DNA of 64,000 nucleotides from Nematostella vectensis. Lineage: Eukaryota; Cnidaria; Anthozoa; Actiniaria; Edwardsiidae. Location: contig NC_064038.1 of NCBI RefSeq assembly GCF_932526225.1, positions 5,378,741-5,442,740 of the forward strand, read 5' to 3'. The position numbers and the translations under genes are program-made. Every line of letters starts with the position of its first letter. The stretch's first letter is position 1. The notes under the pieces are model-generated. The model saw only the letters and a program-made list of their open reading frames with translations, did not search any database and was not told where the DNA came from. Positions 1 through 12,600 of the stretch are shown piece by piece.

Positions 1-290
1 GACATCTGGCTGGAAGGGCTGGGGGCTGCTCAGAATTAACAAGGCTTGTGACCAGAGAGTTTTTTTAAGTAAAACATTGGAGTATTTTTTATATGTTTTG
101 TATTCCTGGTATAACTAGAAATACTCCAGGCAAACTGCAGAAGATCTAGGTGGTCTGGGTAGGTGTCAAAATTGGAGTCTCCTTTGCTCTATCAAAACGT
201 AAGCGATACCACAGAGGAGTTAAACCTAAAATTTCTGGTTGTATTTTTTTGGGGGCGTGTTTGTTTGCTTGATTGTTTTTGTTTTTTCAG

Positions 291-2747
291 CTTATAATTG
301 GTAATTTTGGCCTGAGTGATGACCAATCACGTGCTCAGATGGCTCTGTGGGCAATTATGGCTTCAGTAAGTGAACAGAAATAGCATCAAAATAAATATCT
401 GTTTTTAGAATCATAATTCTAATGGATTGTGAGGTACGTCAGGTGATAGGGGCTTAAAAAAAGGGGGGGGGGTGGATATACAATCCCCCATAACAATGGC
501 GAAATAGACAATCGTATTTACTTTTATAAATGCCACACTTCAAGCGATATAGTCCATTTAGTACCTTATCCAGTTCCAGCAAACACAGGTCTATCGTGGT
601 GTAGAAATAAGGAGGGGCTCACCTTATTTTACCGTGACACAAAAGGTTCCTATGTAAGCAGAGAACTCTTTTAAATACGTGCTTGTTTGAAAGAGCCACT
701 TGAATAGGCACTGACTGCTAATACGAGCATTATACCAAGTTCAAACGTTGTATTATCCATGAGCTGTATCCAATGAAAATGCTTGCAAATAAAAATAAAA
801 CAATTGACTTGATTCATTTGCATGGATTTGCATTGAATACAACTCATGGATAATATACGGCGTCTGAACTTAGCCTTAGGGTATCCATATTCATGTTTTG
901 GATAGCTGGACTCAAATAGTCTATTATATAATCAGCCAAATAGATAAAAGCCTTATGTAGCCAAATTTACCAAGAAAATCATGTTTGCTTCTGTTTAGCC
1001 ATTGATTATGTCGACTGACCTCCGGAGCATCAAGCCAAGGCACAAGGAAATACTTCTAAACAAGTGAGTCTGTCCTCGGCTTAATAGCCCATATTGTACA
1101 GTAGGTATACCCATTTTGGGTATTGAATCAATTACCCAATACCCAAATAGTCGTGTTCGGTAACCAGAGTACTAATGGTGAATAAATTTGGCAGAGTCGA
1201 CTACCAGTTTTTAGGTGAACTATTTTTTTATAATTGTTCGCTTTTGTAAAGAATAGTCTAGAGTAATTGACCTCTTGATGAGCGTTTTAACTTCTGCCAT
1301 GACTCGTGCCTTTATCTGTCTGTTTTTCATAGGGAGGTCATTGCTGTCAATCAAGACAAACTTGGCAAGATGGGCCGCCAGTGGATTAAGGTGATAATTT
1401 ATTTTACTCACCCCTCCCCCACCCTTTTCTCTTTATGGTTTTGAACTGAATACGTAAACATAACCGTAAATGTGTCTTACTCTAATGGCAATTTTGCTAC
1501 AGTTTGTAATTTGTTTTCCTGTGTTACCACTTCCGCTTTATCTCTCAGAGTAAAGACAATACCGAGGTTTGGGCGCGCCCGCTGTCTGATGGCTCAGTGG
1601 CTGTCGTCTTGCTGAACAGGCGCGACGATGGAATGCCATATCTTGTCGAAGCATCTTTTGATAAGGTAACGCGATGTGTTGTGTTGCGTGACTATGTGTA
1701 TTGTGTTACACATACTATGTGTGGCGTGACACAGTATAGGGCGTGTCACTGAAACTTGTGACAAATTGTGCAACCAAATATGCTTGCGTGACGTGAGGTG
1801 AAAATGCTCCGGCGGGGGGTTCTCCCATGTCGACCTGACTCTGACAGGGATGCTCGTCGTATTTTTAAGGGGTCAAAATCGGGCCTCAGGTATTTTTTAG
1901 GGGGTATCCGAGAAAAAAATAGGCTATTCTCTTAGAATTCTGGGGTAATTTTGAGGGTAGCAATTTTTGTTGTGCAGGAATTTTTAAAGTATTTTCGAAT
2001 TTCCCATCCCGGGAAAATACTATTTATATAAAAATATTATTTGTGCAAAATGATGTGATAACCGCGGCTAAAGGAGGATCCAGTGTTGTAAAAACAAAGA
2101 CAAGCGCGCACATATTTTCGTGATTCCTTCTTGATAAGCCATCCCAGAAAACGTTATACGTCCCTGACTGATAGCAATACTGGGAATTGTACGATATTGC
2201 GTGACAGCCGTAACGTAATGTATATCTATCACGAACTCTTTGGTTTGTCGGTCACGTGTGCAAGGCGGTTCTTGTTTGAACTACCAAGCCCTTTAATATC
2301 TCGCGACCCGTGACCATGAAGGGAACAGCATTTGATATAATGACCGTAAACCGTATGACCGTATATGTCCGTAAATTCAAAACAAAAATTTGAGCAAGCC
2401 GAGATATAAAAAATTCACTAAAATGTGAAATTCCAGACAATAATAAGGAGCCAATCCTTGGCCGCGAAAAAAACAGTTACAAATCGATAGGCTAAGTTCA
2501 ATCGTCTTATTATCCATGAGCCGTTTAAAATGCATATCTATGCAAATGAATCAAGTCGATTGTTTCATCTTCATTTGCACGCATTTGCATTGAATCACAT
2601 ATTTGTTTTCAGATCGGGTTCCAGGTTCACGCCGCCACAGCACGTGATCTATTTTCCCATAAGCACCTTGGGTCGTTCATCAATTCCTTCGCAGCACATG
2701 TCAACCCCACTGGGGTGGTGATGGTAAAGCTGACCAAGATCGATTGA
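291..2747 (+). CDS. NAGA: GH27 alpha-galactosidase / alpha-N-acetylgalactosaminidase, C-terminal part (five exons)
   Basis: Lysosomal-type glycoside hydrolase of family GH27, which removes terminal alpha-linked galactose or N-acetylgalactosamine. Only the 3' part is in the window. Exons read from splice consensus and phase are 291-365, 999-1063, 1333-1390, 1549-1665 and 2613-2747 (stop TGA at 2745). The protein begins with IIGNFGLSDDQSRAQMALW, the GH27 signature after the catalytic barrel. It continues with PLIMSTDLRSI and AVNQDKLGKMGRQW, and ends in the C-terminal beta domain (EVWARPLSDGSVAVVLLNR, then NPTGVVMVKLTKID). The catalytic aspartates lie upstream, outside the window, so NAGA and GLA cannot be separated with certainty; the match feels closest to the shared NAGA/GLA tail. 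A polyadenylation signal AATAAA lies at 2866-2871. The last intron carries part of a MITE close to the final acceptor. Confidence 0.9.
737..872. mobile_element. Small inverted-repeat element (MITE) in a GH27 intron
   Basis: Terminal inverted repeats of about 30 bases. The left end reads AAGTTCAAACG then TATCCATGAG, and the right end is its complement, CTCATGGATA then CGTCTGAACTT. The element is about 136 bp with no coding capacity. A related half copy lies at 2491-2600. Confidence 0.65.
2491..2600. mobile_element. Partial MITE next to the last GH27 exon
   Basis: The left arm (AAGTTCAATCG, TTATTATCCATGAG) and the internal ATTTGCATTGAAT stretch match the element at 737-872, but no right arm is visible. 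The remnant ends about a dozen bases before the acceptor of the final exon (2613), so element sequence sits where the branch point would be expected. Confidence 0.5.
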
Positions 2748-2865
2748 AGATCACGTTGTTTAGTAGGGGTAACAATGTTAGGAGATTTTTTGACAAATTT
2801 ATAATTGCATTTTTAAATGAAAACACGGTTATCTATTAAAAAGGCTTGAATTATACATTTTACAA

Positions 2866-2871
2866 AATAAA
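2866..2871 (+). terminator. Polyadenylation signal AATAAA of the GH27 gene
   Basis: Canonical AATAAA 119 bases after the TGA stop. The next gene on the opposite strand ends at 3202, so the two genes converge here. Confidence 0.5.
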
Positions 2872-3201
2872 GTAAGAAATCAAATTATTAAATCTCTGTT
2901 GGAGGATACCAACACTAAAGTTTTTTTATTTTGCCTACAGACAAAAGTAGCTAGAGATTTGCATTAAAATAAAAGGAATATTGTCACTAATACACAACTT
3001 CTATAATCCAATGAAATGTTTATTAAAATTAATATGTACAATATTAGATTTCCAAGCGTTGTTACCCTTCTTATTTGAGAAGGGGGATTCTTTCAACCCC
3101 ATATATTAAAATAATCAGCTTTAAAACTATATTCAAGTTTGATTAACTGAAGCATTGAAATCATGATGATCTGCTGTATTTCTTGGAATTCTACTGTAGT
3201 T

Positions 3202-6200
3202 CTAGGAATTACAAAGTTCTTCTAATATCCTGGGGTATTTTTCCATTAGGAGCAGCATGACATTGTCGATATACTGTTTCATTGCCTTGTTCTCGTCCGC
3301 TAAACCTAAGGGTATATAGTAGAGTTAGTCCCTTAAAGAATACCAATCACGCCGCCATGTTATGCTCCCGCAGATAGCAGAGAGAGGTATGCTACAACGA
3401 TGGCGCGGGGGGGGGGGGGGGGGGGGGATTGTCAGGGGCCAACTCGAATAAGAAATCGAAAAAAGATAATCCATGTAATTTTTTGTAAACATTGTGCCAA
3501 AATATAAGAAGAAAGCTGTGAAAATCATATTATATGATTTGGAGTCCTGTTTATGGATTTTTTAACTTTACAAGATACCTAAATTTGTTAAGTTATCCTA
3601 GGGACGGGGGAGTGGGAGCAAATTGACATCTAAAAGTTTTAGCTCTTCTTTTGTAATTCGATGACATGGTAATTTGATAATGGGGGAGGGGAGGGTGAGG
3701 GGGAGGGCTGGGTTCATGCCTTGACATGGCATGTCACCTCTGTAATATAGTATTAGCCTTGACAAAGTAAAGTTAGTTGTAAAGGCTGTATGTATAGAAT
3801 ACGTGTTTATCTCACATTGAACTTCGTATCTAAGTCGTGTCAGCTCCTCCATTAGGGCTTGTTTAGATACTTTGCTATCGTCTGACTTTTCTGTAAGCAA
3901 AAACAAAATGTCTTAGTATCTACACTGTCCGGCCACACGGGCAAAACTGTAAAGTATTTTGTAATGGTAACCCGGAACTGAAGCGCCACAAACAGATTGT
4001 GATATGACTCTTAACACCCCTTATAAGAGCTCAAATCTGCCGCACCATTGTAAATGTTTTAACAAGGGTTAAACCATTAACTTTTAAGATAAAAACAAAG
4101 TTCATTACTTTTTCTACCTATACTGCCAATACTACTACGACTGACCCTTAATGTTCCACTCTTTCGTTATTCACTTTATTTTCGTCCTAATTGGTAAAGT
4201 GTGATGGATGGCCAGGCTATCTTTGGTTTGCACGAGAAGCTACTCTGGGTCTTCTCAAACGGGCCGCAGTTTAATGCGACTTTTCAGGTAAAAAATGCAC
4301 TGAGCTAGTTGTCTAACATGTAACCAGCGAACCACGAGGTTCTTAGAAGGGGAAAGGGGCGAGAATTCCCAGGGGGGGGGGGGTACTTGAACAGCCTCTG
4401 TCAGCCGCCTATCTATTTCCATCGGCTGATTTGGAAAAGGAAATGCGAATTTCACGATTAAGTGTGGTCAATGGAGCATAAGACTTTGCTTTTGGATGGG
4501 TATTTCGAGATTTTAACACATATGCATTCCAATTTTAAATGTAAGCAATGACAAGATGTGGTTGATAAGGGCACTTAAATGCCTATAGTAATCTCGACTT
4601 ACCCTTTTTCTCCTCTTCAAATGTGAACTTGGTACTAGACGAAGCGCGGCCACCAGACTTGGTGACAATCACAACCGGACCCGACCCTCCCCAGGGTTTG
4701 GTCACACACGTGACCTTGGCGGAGGAATGCCACTGCAGTGACCGCCTACAGTCTGATCCATTGACACTTAGCGACAGAACATCATCTCTACTGTTTCCCA
4801 GATTGATCCCCCTAATGGTGATTTTAGTCCCCCCTGAAGCGGGCCCAGATTTAGGGGTGAGCACTGTTATTTCCGGGTGGCCACTTCCAGACATTATCTG
4901 TCCTAGTGTCGGGGTAAGCCGTGGTTTGAAGCTGAAACCAAACTTGAGCTTGGCATCCTTAACGGGCGTCATTGAAACATCGTCATCTGGGGGTGGGGGT
5001 GGGGGAGCGCCGATTGGAGGCGGTGGCGGAGCGCCTGACGGTGGGGGTCGATTCCAACTTGGCAGCGTGGATGCGCTGCTGACTCTTCGTATCGCAGACA
5101 CTCGGATGGAGTCGATAGGTAGGGGGTCTGGTACGGTTTCGGGTTGGGCGCGTGTACTCAAATTCTCTATCGAGTGTGACCCCTTGAGGGATACAGAAGC
5201 CATGGCTATAGACTTCCGTCGCTTGTCTTTCTCCTTTATTCGACTGGACGGAAACCATTTCGACCACTTGGAGGACGGAGCTGCCTGCCGATAGGACAGG
5301 ACCCAGCAATCGAAACACAGGTCTCCGCTTACGGGCCCGCCCTTTGTACTGGTCAGCGGCATCCACCTGCGCCGATGAGCACCCGTGGGGATCTGGGCAA
5401 GAGGCACTGTGACATTTCCCAGGATCTCCTCGTGGTCGTTTACAGTGAAGAGCAGAGGCGCTGATTTGGAGACCTTTCTAGAGAATCAATAATATCATAC
5501 AGTCATTGGGTAGTCGCTTCAAGCCGTGCCGTCGGTAACTTGGAGTCAACGTGACAGAGTCAAGTCGTGATGGCGTGACAGAGTCAATCGTGATAGCGTG
5601 ACAGAGTCAATCGTGATGGCGTGACAGAGTTAAGTCGTGATAAGGTGACAGAGTCAAGTCGTGATAACGTGACAGAGTCAAGTCGTGATAGCGTGACAGA
5701 GTCCAGTCGTGATAGCGTGACGGAGTCAAGTTGTAATAACGTGACAGTGCCAAGTCATGATAACGTGACAGAGTCAAGTCGTGATAACGTGACAGAGTCA
5801 AATCGTGATAACATGAAAGAGTCGAGTCGTAATAGCGTGAAAGAATCAAGTCGTGATAGCGTGACACAGTCCAGTCGTGATAGCGTGGCAGAGTCAAGTC
5901 GTGATAGCGTTGCGGCGACTGCAATGAATGCCATTTTTAAGCCGAGATATGACCGCAACAAGACCGCAACGGAACATGACCGCGACATGACCTTGACGTG
6001 ACCATGACGTGACGTGAGGGTCGCATGACCACCGTGACATGACCCCAGGGGAGACATCCCTGTCACATGTCACGGCAAGCTGGGATTACGGTTTAACAGT
6101 ACACCTCTGTCACGCGTCACGGCAAGCTGGGATTCCGGTTAAACGGTACACCTCTGTCACGCGTCACGGCAAGCTGGGATTCCGGTTAAACGGTACACCT

Positions 6201-7467
6201 CTGTCACGCGTCACGGCAAGCTGGGATTACGATTTTTAAAAGTACACCTCTGCCACGCGTCACGGCAAGCTGGGATTCCGGTTAAACGGTACACCTCTGT
6301 CACGCGTCACGGCAAGCTGGGATTACGATTTAAAAGTACACCTCTGCCACGCGTCACGGCAAGCTGAGATTACGGTTTAACGGTACACCTCTGTTACGCG
6401 TCATGCTATGCCGATGTCATTATATACAGTTGAGCAAGTTAGTTTAATTCAGAGCCTTATTAAACATATGTTAGACTTTTGAAATACTGATATCTGCTGT
6501 TTAAATCACATGCAAATTAAAATAAACAGGATAATGGTTGCCATGACATTATCATTTTCTTTCATTTCATCCTGCGGCTTATTATCATGCATTCAGTGGA
6601 AATGTTTGCCAACCACGGAATTAGTAACAGCCATATAAATCTAAATGCGCGAATCCTTACATGGAAGACTCCTCGTTCCATGTCGGGTTGTTGTCCCGGA
6701 TTTGATCGGTTCGGAACTTGTCTTTGCCAACTCCGAACACAACGGAAGCGTTGCACACATCTACGATAGGAGGTTAAAGGGGTAGCATTACAGTAAATTA
6801 CACAGATTAATAATAGGTGCCCAAATAGAGCGTGGAAATATTTAAAAGTACTACAAAAGACTGAAAAACGCACGCGCTTATCCTCAGCAAAACAAGGTTC
6901 AAAAGCACACAAAAAGCTAATTGCTTGGGCCAGCATGTACACACATAGCAAATAATTATGATTACAAATATACGGAATCTAAAATAATTTTGTTTAAATG
7001 TTGTTTCAAAAAACATTCTATATTATATGCTCTTTCGATGAAGCATAGTAAATACCTGTATTGAACTCAAGTTTCGACAAAGAGCAAGTAAATTTCGAAT
7101 ATCTATTTCTAGAACGCGCGCTCGGAATCCATTTTGACGCACATGACCTTTTCAACTTTTCGTGCGCGCCCCCCAAAAAAACTTTTTTTAGTTGAACTTA
7201 AAGTCTCCCTGTCCTTATACAACATCTGACATATATTCTATTTTCAGAGCAAGCTTGGAACATCATATGTTTTTTAATGGAATCATTAAAAAGAACACAC
7301 ATTAATATTACCTCGTCCTGGTTTCTTTGGTTGTAAATTTCTGGCTGCATAAACTTCAAAAATAAAGATTAAACAATCAATAATTATAAAATACGAAAAG
7401 CGAAAAATTGAAATTGTCAGACCTTCAGCTGTTACTTACCTACAACTTTCACCTCCGATGGCTCCAT
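3202..7467 (-). CDS. RAB11FIP: C2 - IPT/TIG - Rab11-binding-domain protein (class I Rab11-FIP-like)
   Basis: Probable membrane-trafficking adaptor for Rab11 recycling endosomes. Six coding exons on the minus strand, in transcript order: 7467-7440, 7344-7312, 6760-6661, 5477-4603, 3890-3816, 3299-3202. Phases join exactly and give 402 residues. The start is MEPSEVKVV; no earlier in-frame exon was seen. Domains: C2 at about 1-110 (VVFGVGKDKFRTDQIRDNNP, PLLFTVNDHEEILGNVTVPL); a basic Ser-rich linker; a proline-rich stretch at about 198-217; IPT/TIG at about 255-340 (TIRGINLGNSRDDV ... TKSGGRASSSTKFTF), which resembles the Ral-binding TIG of exocyst Sec5/EXOC2; and a C-terminal helix at about 345-402 with the FIP-RBD hallmark YID (380-382) and PRILEEL. 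Vertebrate class I FIPs share the C2 and RBD; the TIG in between is unusual as far as I know. The 1.2-kb intron 3 carries two minisatellites. Confidence 0.85.
5541..5905. repeat. 24-bp minisatellite in intron 3 of the C2-TIG-FIP gene
   Basis: About 15 imperfect units built on GTGACAGAGTCAAGTCGTGA plus AT(A/AC)GC. Because 24 is a multiple of three, both strands show 100-130 codon open frames with repeated SRDSVTES or RYHDLTLS motifs; these are by-products of the repeat, not genes. Confidence 0.9.
6070..6410. repeat. 47-bp minisatellite in intron 3 of the C2-TIG-FIP gene
   Basis: About seven units starting TCACGGCAAGCTGGGATT, spaced exactly 47 bases at 6070, 6117 and 6164. Variants have shortened TTTAAAAGT in place of TTAAACGGT. 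Confidence 0.9.
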
Positions 7468-9412
7468 GCAAAGTAATTTATATCTACGAACATCGAGGCG
7501 ACAACCTCTAGTTCTTTGCTTTTATTGTGGTCATGACGTCATAAACAGTGAATAACACAGGGACCCCAAAGAAATCCCACCCAGAGACACTATGGTTTCG
7601 AGAAAAAATGGTGAGGCGGAAATTGGGATTTGCTTGTTTAAAATGACGTGTTTTGCTTCAAAACCTTTCAAATCTCTAATTCTTATCTGTCTAGTTCTCA
7701 GAGAAGATTTAGTGTTTTTTTTTCACTGTTTATATTTTGAGCTTGATCCTATCTTTCTTGTTATGAAGCTTCTGCTCTTGACAAAGTCTAGCAGCAATGA
7801 AGACTCAGACGAGGTTTGTGCCTTTTATACCGCTCGTCCTGGTTTAAAAGAGTACACAAAGACTTTGGATGAAATATCTATCGTCTAATGAGCTTTATGT
7901 ATGCATCATTTAATTAGGAGAGCATAAGACTTTGATATATGATTACAGCGACTTCCAGTCCCATTTGTTTTGTTTGATTTTGAACTGGTTTTTAAGGAAA
8001 TAGTAAAATCGCGAAAATAAAGTGCCGTGGAATATCGGTTTTCAAAATCGCGTAATGTTGACGTCGCGAAAATGAAATGCGATGGCTGAATAACGCATGG
8101 CGCCCTTCTGCTTAGCAGCCAATAAGGAACTTTATTTTTCCAACTTTATTAAGTTAAGTAATCACTCATGCAAGAAAAAACCAAGGCCCCATTGTTTGTG
8201 GCAAAAAGCTTTCCCCAATTTAGGATTTTTTTATACAAAATATACTGGTAAGAACATGGAGAATATAGTAAGATTTTGAGAAAATTATGTGGAAAATGTG
8301 CTCCCTTATATATCTTATTGGCGATTTTCTGTTTTGAACCAATCAGATGGAGCAGGGACAATAGTTTTTTTCTCTTCTAATTTTAACAAGGTTCCTCACA
8401 TCAACTTTCTCTAATAGGCCATATTACAAAAAAATAATAATCCCTAACAATAAATATTAAAAAAACTTTAGGTAAAATCTTGTTTTAAGTGTAACTTATG
8501 CTTGAATTCTGTCTCGGCCAATCAAATTTCTAATATTAACAAAGACATTTTTTACATGCCAGTGTGCATTTTGCATTCCATTTCGTGGTACCTCTTAGCT
8601 GGACCGTCCCTTAATAACATTACTTTTACAAAATTATGAAAAAACAAAACAAATAATAATACATGCAGAACGGACAAAATAAGAAACGGAAGGTCCCAAG
8701 TCCCAAGCGGTGCTCAGCCCTTAGGTCCAACTACGTTACACAAATTATGTTACTTGTAGTCTGTGACATGACCTAAATTATCAGAATTTGCGCAAATATA
8801 GCCCCAAACAGATCGATCCAAGCATTACGTTTGCAAGAAATTATTTTATATAAAATTTCAGAGAAATAAGACTTTTTAAAGAATGTCGATCAGCCATTCC
8901 TTTATTATTGTTTGCAATTGGAAAGCCATCTGGTTATTTGCAATAAAACTTCAAAATAGCCTCCCATGATTAAAGTTCAATACCTTATCAACGATATTTA
9001 ATTGAAAAAATCTCAGTCACTTACTTGAATCAGCCTATGAGGTCTTTGAGTGATTCGGTACTGTGCGGGAGCATAAAATGGCGGCGTGATCCGCCTTCGT
9101 TCAGAACATTATTAAACTTTCCCCCAAATTTAAAGGTTGGTTCTCACAAGAACGCAAGCGTAAGCGCAAACGGAATCGCAACACAAGTGAGTATCTGTCA
9201 AACACAAGCGCAACACAAGTGAGTATCTGTTAAACACAAGCGCAACACAAGTGAGAATCGGTCAAACACAAGCACAAGATAATCAAGCACTTGCGTTCTC
9301 TTGCGCTTGCGTTACAAGGAGAATCGGGAAATTACGTGCGCTGCGTTTGCACTTACGTCCAAGTGAGAACCGACTTAAGACTTTTAAAGGATCTACCGGA
9401 ACCATCTGAACC
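7468..9412. other. Intergenic region without a supported gene
   Basis: AT-rich stretch between the start of the C2-TIG-FIP gene and the retroelement. It should contain that gene's promoter on the minus strand just above 7467, but no clear TATA box was recognised. A 98-codon open frame at 7592-7888 has no recognisable domain or splice context. Nothing else was seen apart from the inverted-repeat element at 9131-9378. Confidence 0.5.
9131..9378. mobile_element. MITE with GGTTCTCAC termini and internal subrepeats
   Basis: Inverted ends TAAAGGTTGGTTCTCAC and GTGAGAACCGACTTA. The interior has tandem subrepeats based on CACAAGCGCAACACAAGTG, each followed by GAG(T/A)ATC, and a right arm that mirrors the left (CGCTTGCGTT). 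No coding capacity. Confidence 0.6.
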
Positions 9413-9456
9413 ATGTTGAAAACGTACGGAAGGATAAGATTTGTACATAATATATT

Positions 9457-9561
9457 TATTTATTCATTCATTCATTCATTCATTCATTCATTCATTCATT
9501 CATTCATTCATTCATTCATTCATTCATTCATTCATTCATTCATTTATTTATTTATTTATTT
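9457..9561. repeat. (ATTC)n microsatellite grading into (ATTT)n
   Basis: About 21 perfect ATTC units followed by five ATTT units. It lies about 60 bases before recognisable retroelement coding sequence. Confidence 0.95.
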
Positions 9562-9619
9562 GTATATAGGTCAGGTTAATTCCTTTTTTTGTTCATATAT
9601 TTATGATATATATATCTAT

Positions 9620-12600
9620 CGTTACTTCTGTGGGCATCCTCCCACTTACTGATGTCGTGATGAATCAACTTCAAGATAAACACCCGAGTGCACAGGAAGC
9701 CCAGCTAGGATCTCTGGTCTTTGGTCTAACTGAAGATATCCCCCACGTTCTCTATCAAGAGATAAATGGAGAAATGGTGAAAGAAATGGCACTCAAAACA
9801 AAAGGTTCTGGCGGTCCCAGATGCTAACGGATTTAGAAGAATGCTCGCGAGCAAGTCCTTTAAAAAGTCTAATACAAGTCTGTGCGATGCCATAGCCACG
9901 CTTGCTAAGAAGCTTTGTACAGAGCTCGTCGACCCTGCTACAATCGAACCTATTTTGGCAAATCGATTAATTCCACTAGACAAGGGCAATGGTGAGGTGC
10001 AACCAATCGGAGTCGGAGAGATCATCAGGAGAATAATCTCTAAGTGTGTAACAAGGGTGACTAAGCGGGATATCATCGAGGCCAGCGGCGCACTACAAGT
10101 GTGCGCAGGTCTGAAGAGTGGAGCTAAGGCAGCCATTCATGCCATGCGCGACATATTTGATGACGATGATACAGACGCTGTGTTACTTATTGATGCATCA
10201 AACGCGTTTATTTCGCTGAACAGGGCTTCCGCTTTGCACAACATTGCTGTTCTTTGTCCTATTTTAGCCACGTACGCCACCAACACATATAGGGCCCCTG
10301 CGCGCCTTTTTGTTACGGGCGGTAGAGAACTAAAATCTGCAGAGGGTACTACACAGGGTGACCCCTTGGCAATGAGCTTCTATGCTATAAGCCTCCAACC
10401 TTTAATCACTCATCTTCATTCATCTAGCAGCACAAAGCATGCTGACGACGCAACAGGCGCTGGTTCGCTCTAGGAGCTAAGGAAGTGGTGGGACGGGTTA
10501 AATGAAATGGGACCTAGCCTAGGGTACTACCCTAATGCGAAAAAGTGGTGGCTAGTCACCAAGCCGGGAAAAGAGGACGAGGCAAGGGAAGTATTCGGTG
10601 ACACGGCAATAAACATTTCGACTCAGGGACAAAAACATCTATGGGCGCCGTACTGGGGTCCTGACCTCATCTGGAGGAGTACGTGAAAGGGAGAGTGGAG
10701 GACTGGGTCGAGCAAGTGGTAAAGCTCACAGAGTTTGCTGCAGTTAATCCACAAGCGTCATATGCCGCGTTCACTTTCGGATTAAAGCACCGCTGGTCAT
10801 ATTATCTTAGAACACTGCCCGATATCGGAAAGCTGCTAGAGCCACTAGAGCGCGCAATAGGTGACGCTTTTATACCCGCCATGACTGGGCACACCTGCAC
10901 ACCCGCTGAGCGCAACTTGCTAGCACTCCCGCTGAGGCTTGGGGGAATGGGTCTCACAAACCCATGTCAAAACGCGACAAAGGAATACCAGACGTCAGTT
11001 AGGGTAACCGAGCCTCTTGTTAAGCAGATAGAGGCTCAGGCACACGAACTCCCGGATGACGATGAGATACGGACATTGCAGCAGCGTAACCGGAGAGAGA
11101 ACGACAAACATCTAAGTGAAAGAGCAGAGGAAGTAAAGAGCGCACTCCCTGATAACACCAAGAGAACTGCTGAACTTGCTACAGAAGAAGGCGCGTCTAG
11201 TTGGTTATCTGTTATTCCCTTAAAGGACATGAACTTTACTTTGAACAAGAGTTCAGGGATGCAGTTCATCTCCGCTATGATTGGCATATAGCTGACACGC
11301 CCTCTACTTGTGTGTGAGATACTTTTACGGTGGATCACGCCATGGTATGTAGACGAGGAGGATTTATCATCCAGAGGCATAACGAGCTGCGTGACCTTGA
11401 GGCGGACATGCTAAACATGGTTTGTCATGATGTACAAGTGGAACCCGTGCTACAGGCGTTGACAGGAGAAGTATCGACGAGAGGTACCAACCGAGCACCA
11501 GATGCCCGACTGGATGTTCATGCGCGTGGGTTTTGGGATAGGCAGGGCTCTGCCTTTTTTGATGTAAGGGTTTGTCACCCCAACGCAGAGTCCTACAAAG
11601 ATCTCAGTATCCAACAGATCTACCGTCAGCACGAAAACGAGAAAAAGAGACTACAGCAATAGGGTTCTAAAAGTAGAGCAGGGTGTTTACCACCACTGGC
11701 GGCATGGCCGACGAGTGTCTACGGTATCATAGTAGACTAGCGGAGCTTGTATCACTCAAGGTGTTTACCACCACTGGCGGCATGGCTGACGAGTGTCTAC
11801 GGTATCATAGTAGACTAGCGGAGCTTGTATCACTCAAGGTGTTTACCACCACTGGCGGCATGGCTGACGAGTGTCTACGGTATCATAGTAGACTAGCGGA
11901 GCTTGTATCACTCAAGGTGTTTACCACCACTGGCGGCATGGCCGACGAGTGTCTACGGTATCATAGTAGACTAGCCGATCTTGTATCACTCAAGGTGTTT
12001 ACCACCACTGGCGGCATGGCTGACGAGTGTCTACGGTATCATAGTAGACTAGCGGAGCTTGTATCACTCAAGGTGTTTACCACCACTGGCGGCATGGCCG
12101 ACGAGTGTCTACTGTATCATAGTAGACTAGCGGAGCTTGTATCACTCAAGGTGTTTACCACCACTGGCGGCATGGCTGACGAGTGTCTACGGTATCATAG
12201 TAGACTAGCGGAGCTTGTATCACTCAAGGTGTTTACCACCACTGGCGGCATGGCTGACGAGTGTCTACGGTATCATAGTAGACTAGCGGAGCTTGTATCA
12301 CTCAAGGTGTTTACCACCACTGGCGGCATGGCTGACGAGTGTCTACGGGATCATAGTAGACTAGCGGAGCTTGTATCACTCAAGGTGTTTACCACCACTG
12401 GCGGCATGGCTGACGAGTGTCTACGGGATCATAGTAGACTAGCGGAGCTTGTATCACTCAAGGGTTTACCACCACTGGCGGCATGGCTGACGAGTGTCTA
12501 CGGGATCATAGTAGACTAGCGGAGCTTGTATCACTCAAGGGTTTACCACCACTGGCGGCATGGCTAACGAGTGTCTACGGTATCATAGTAGACTAGCGGA

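Noticed and set aside
4623-5294. 223-codon plus-strand frame
   Set aside because: Antisense of the IPT/proline-rich exon of the C2-TIG-FIP gene; its Gly-rich runs are the complement of the proline codons.
5607-6001. Repeated-motif proteins SRDSVTES / RYHDLTLS on both strands
   Set aside because: By-product of a 24-bp minisatellite in an intron.
7592-7888. 98-codon hydrophobic frame
   Set aside because: AT-rich intergenic DNA with no splice sites, recognised domain or second copy for comparison.
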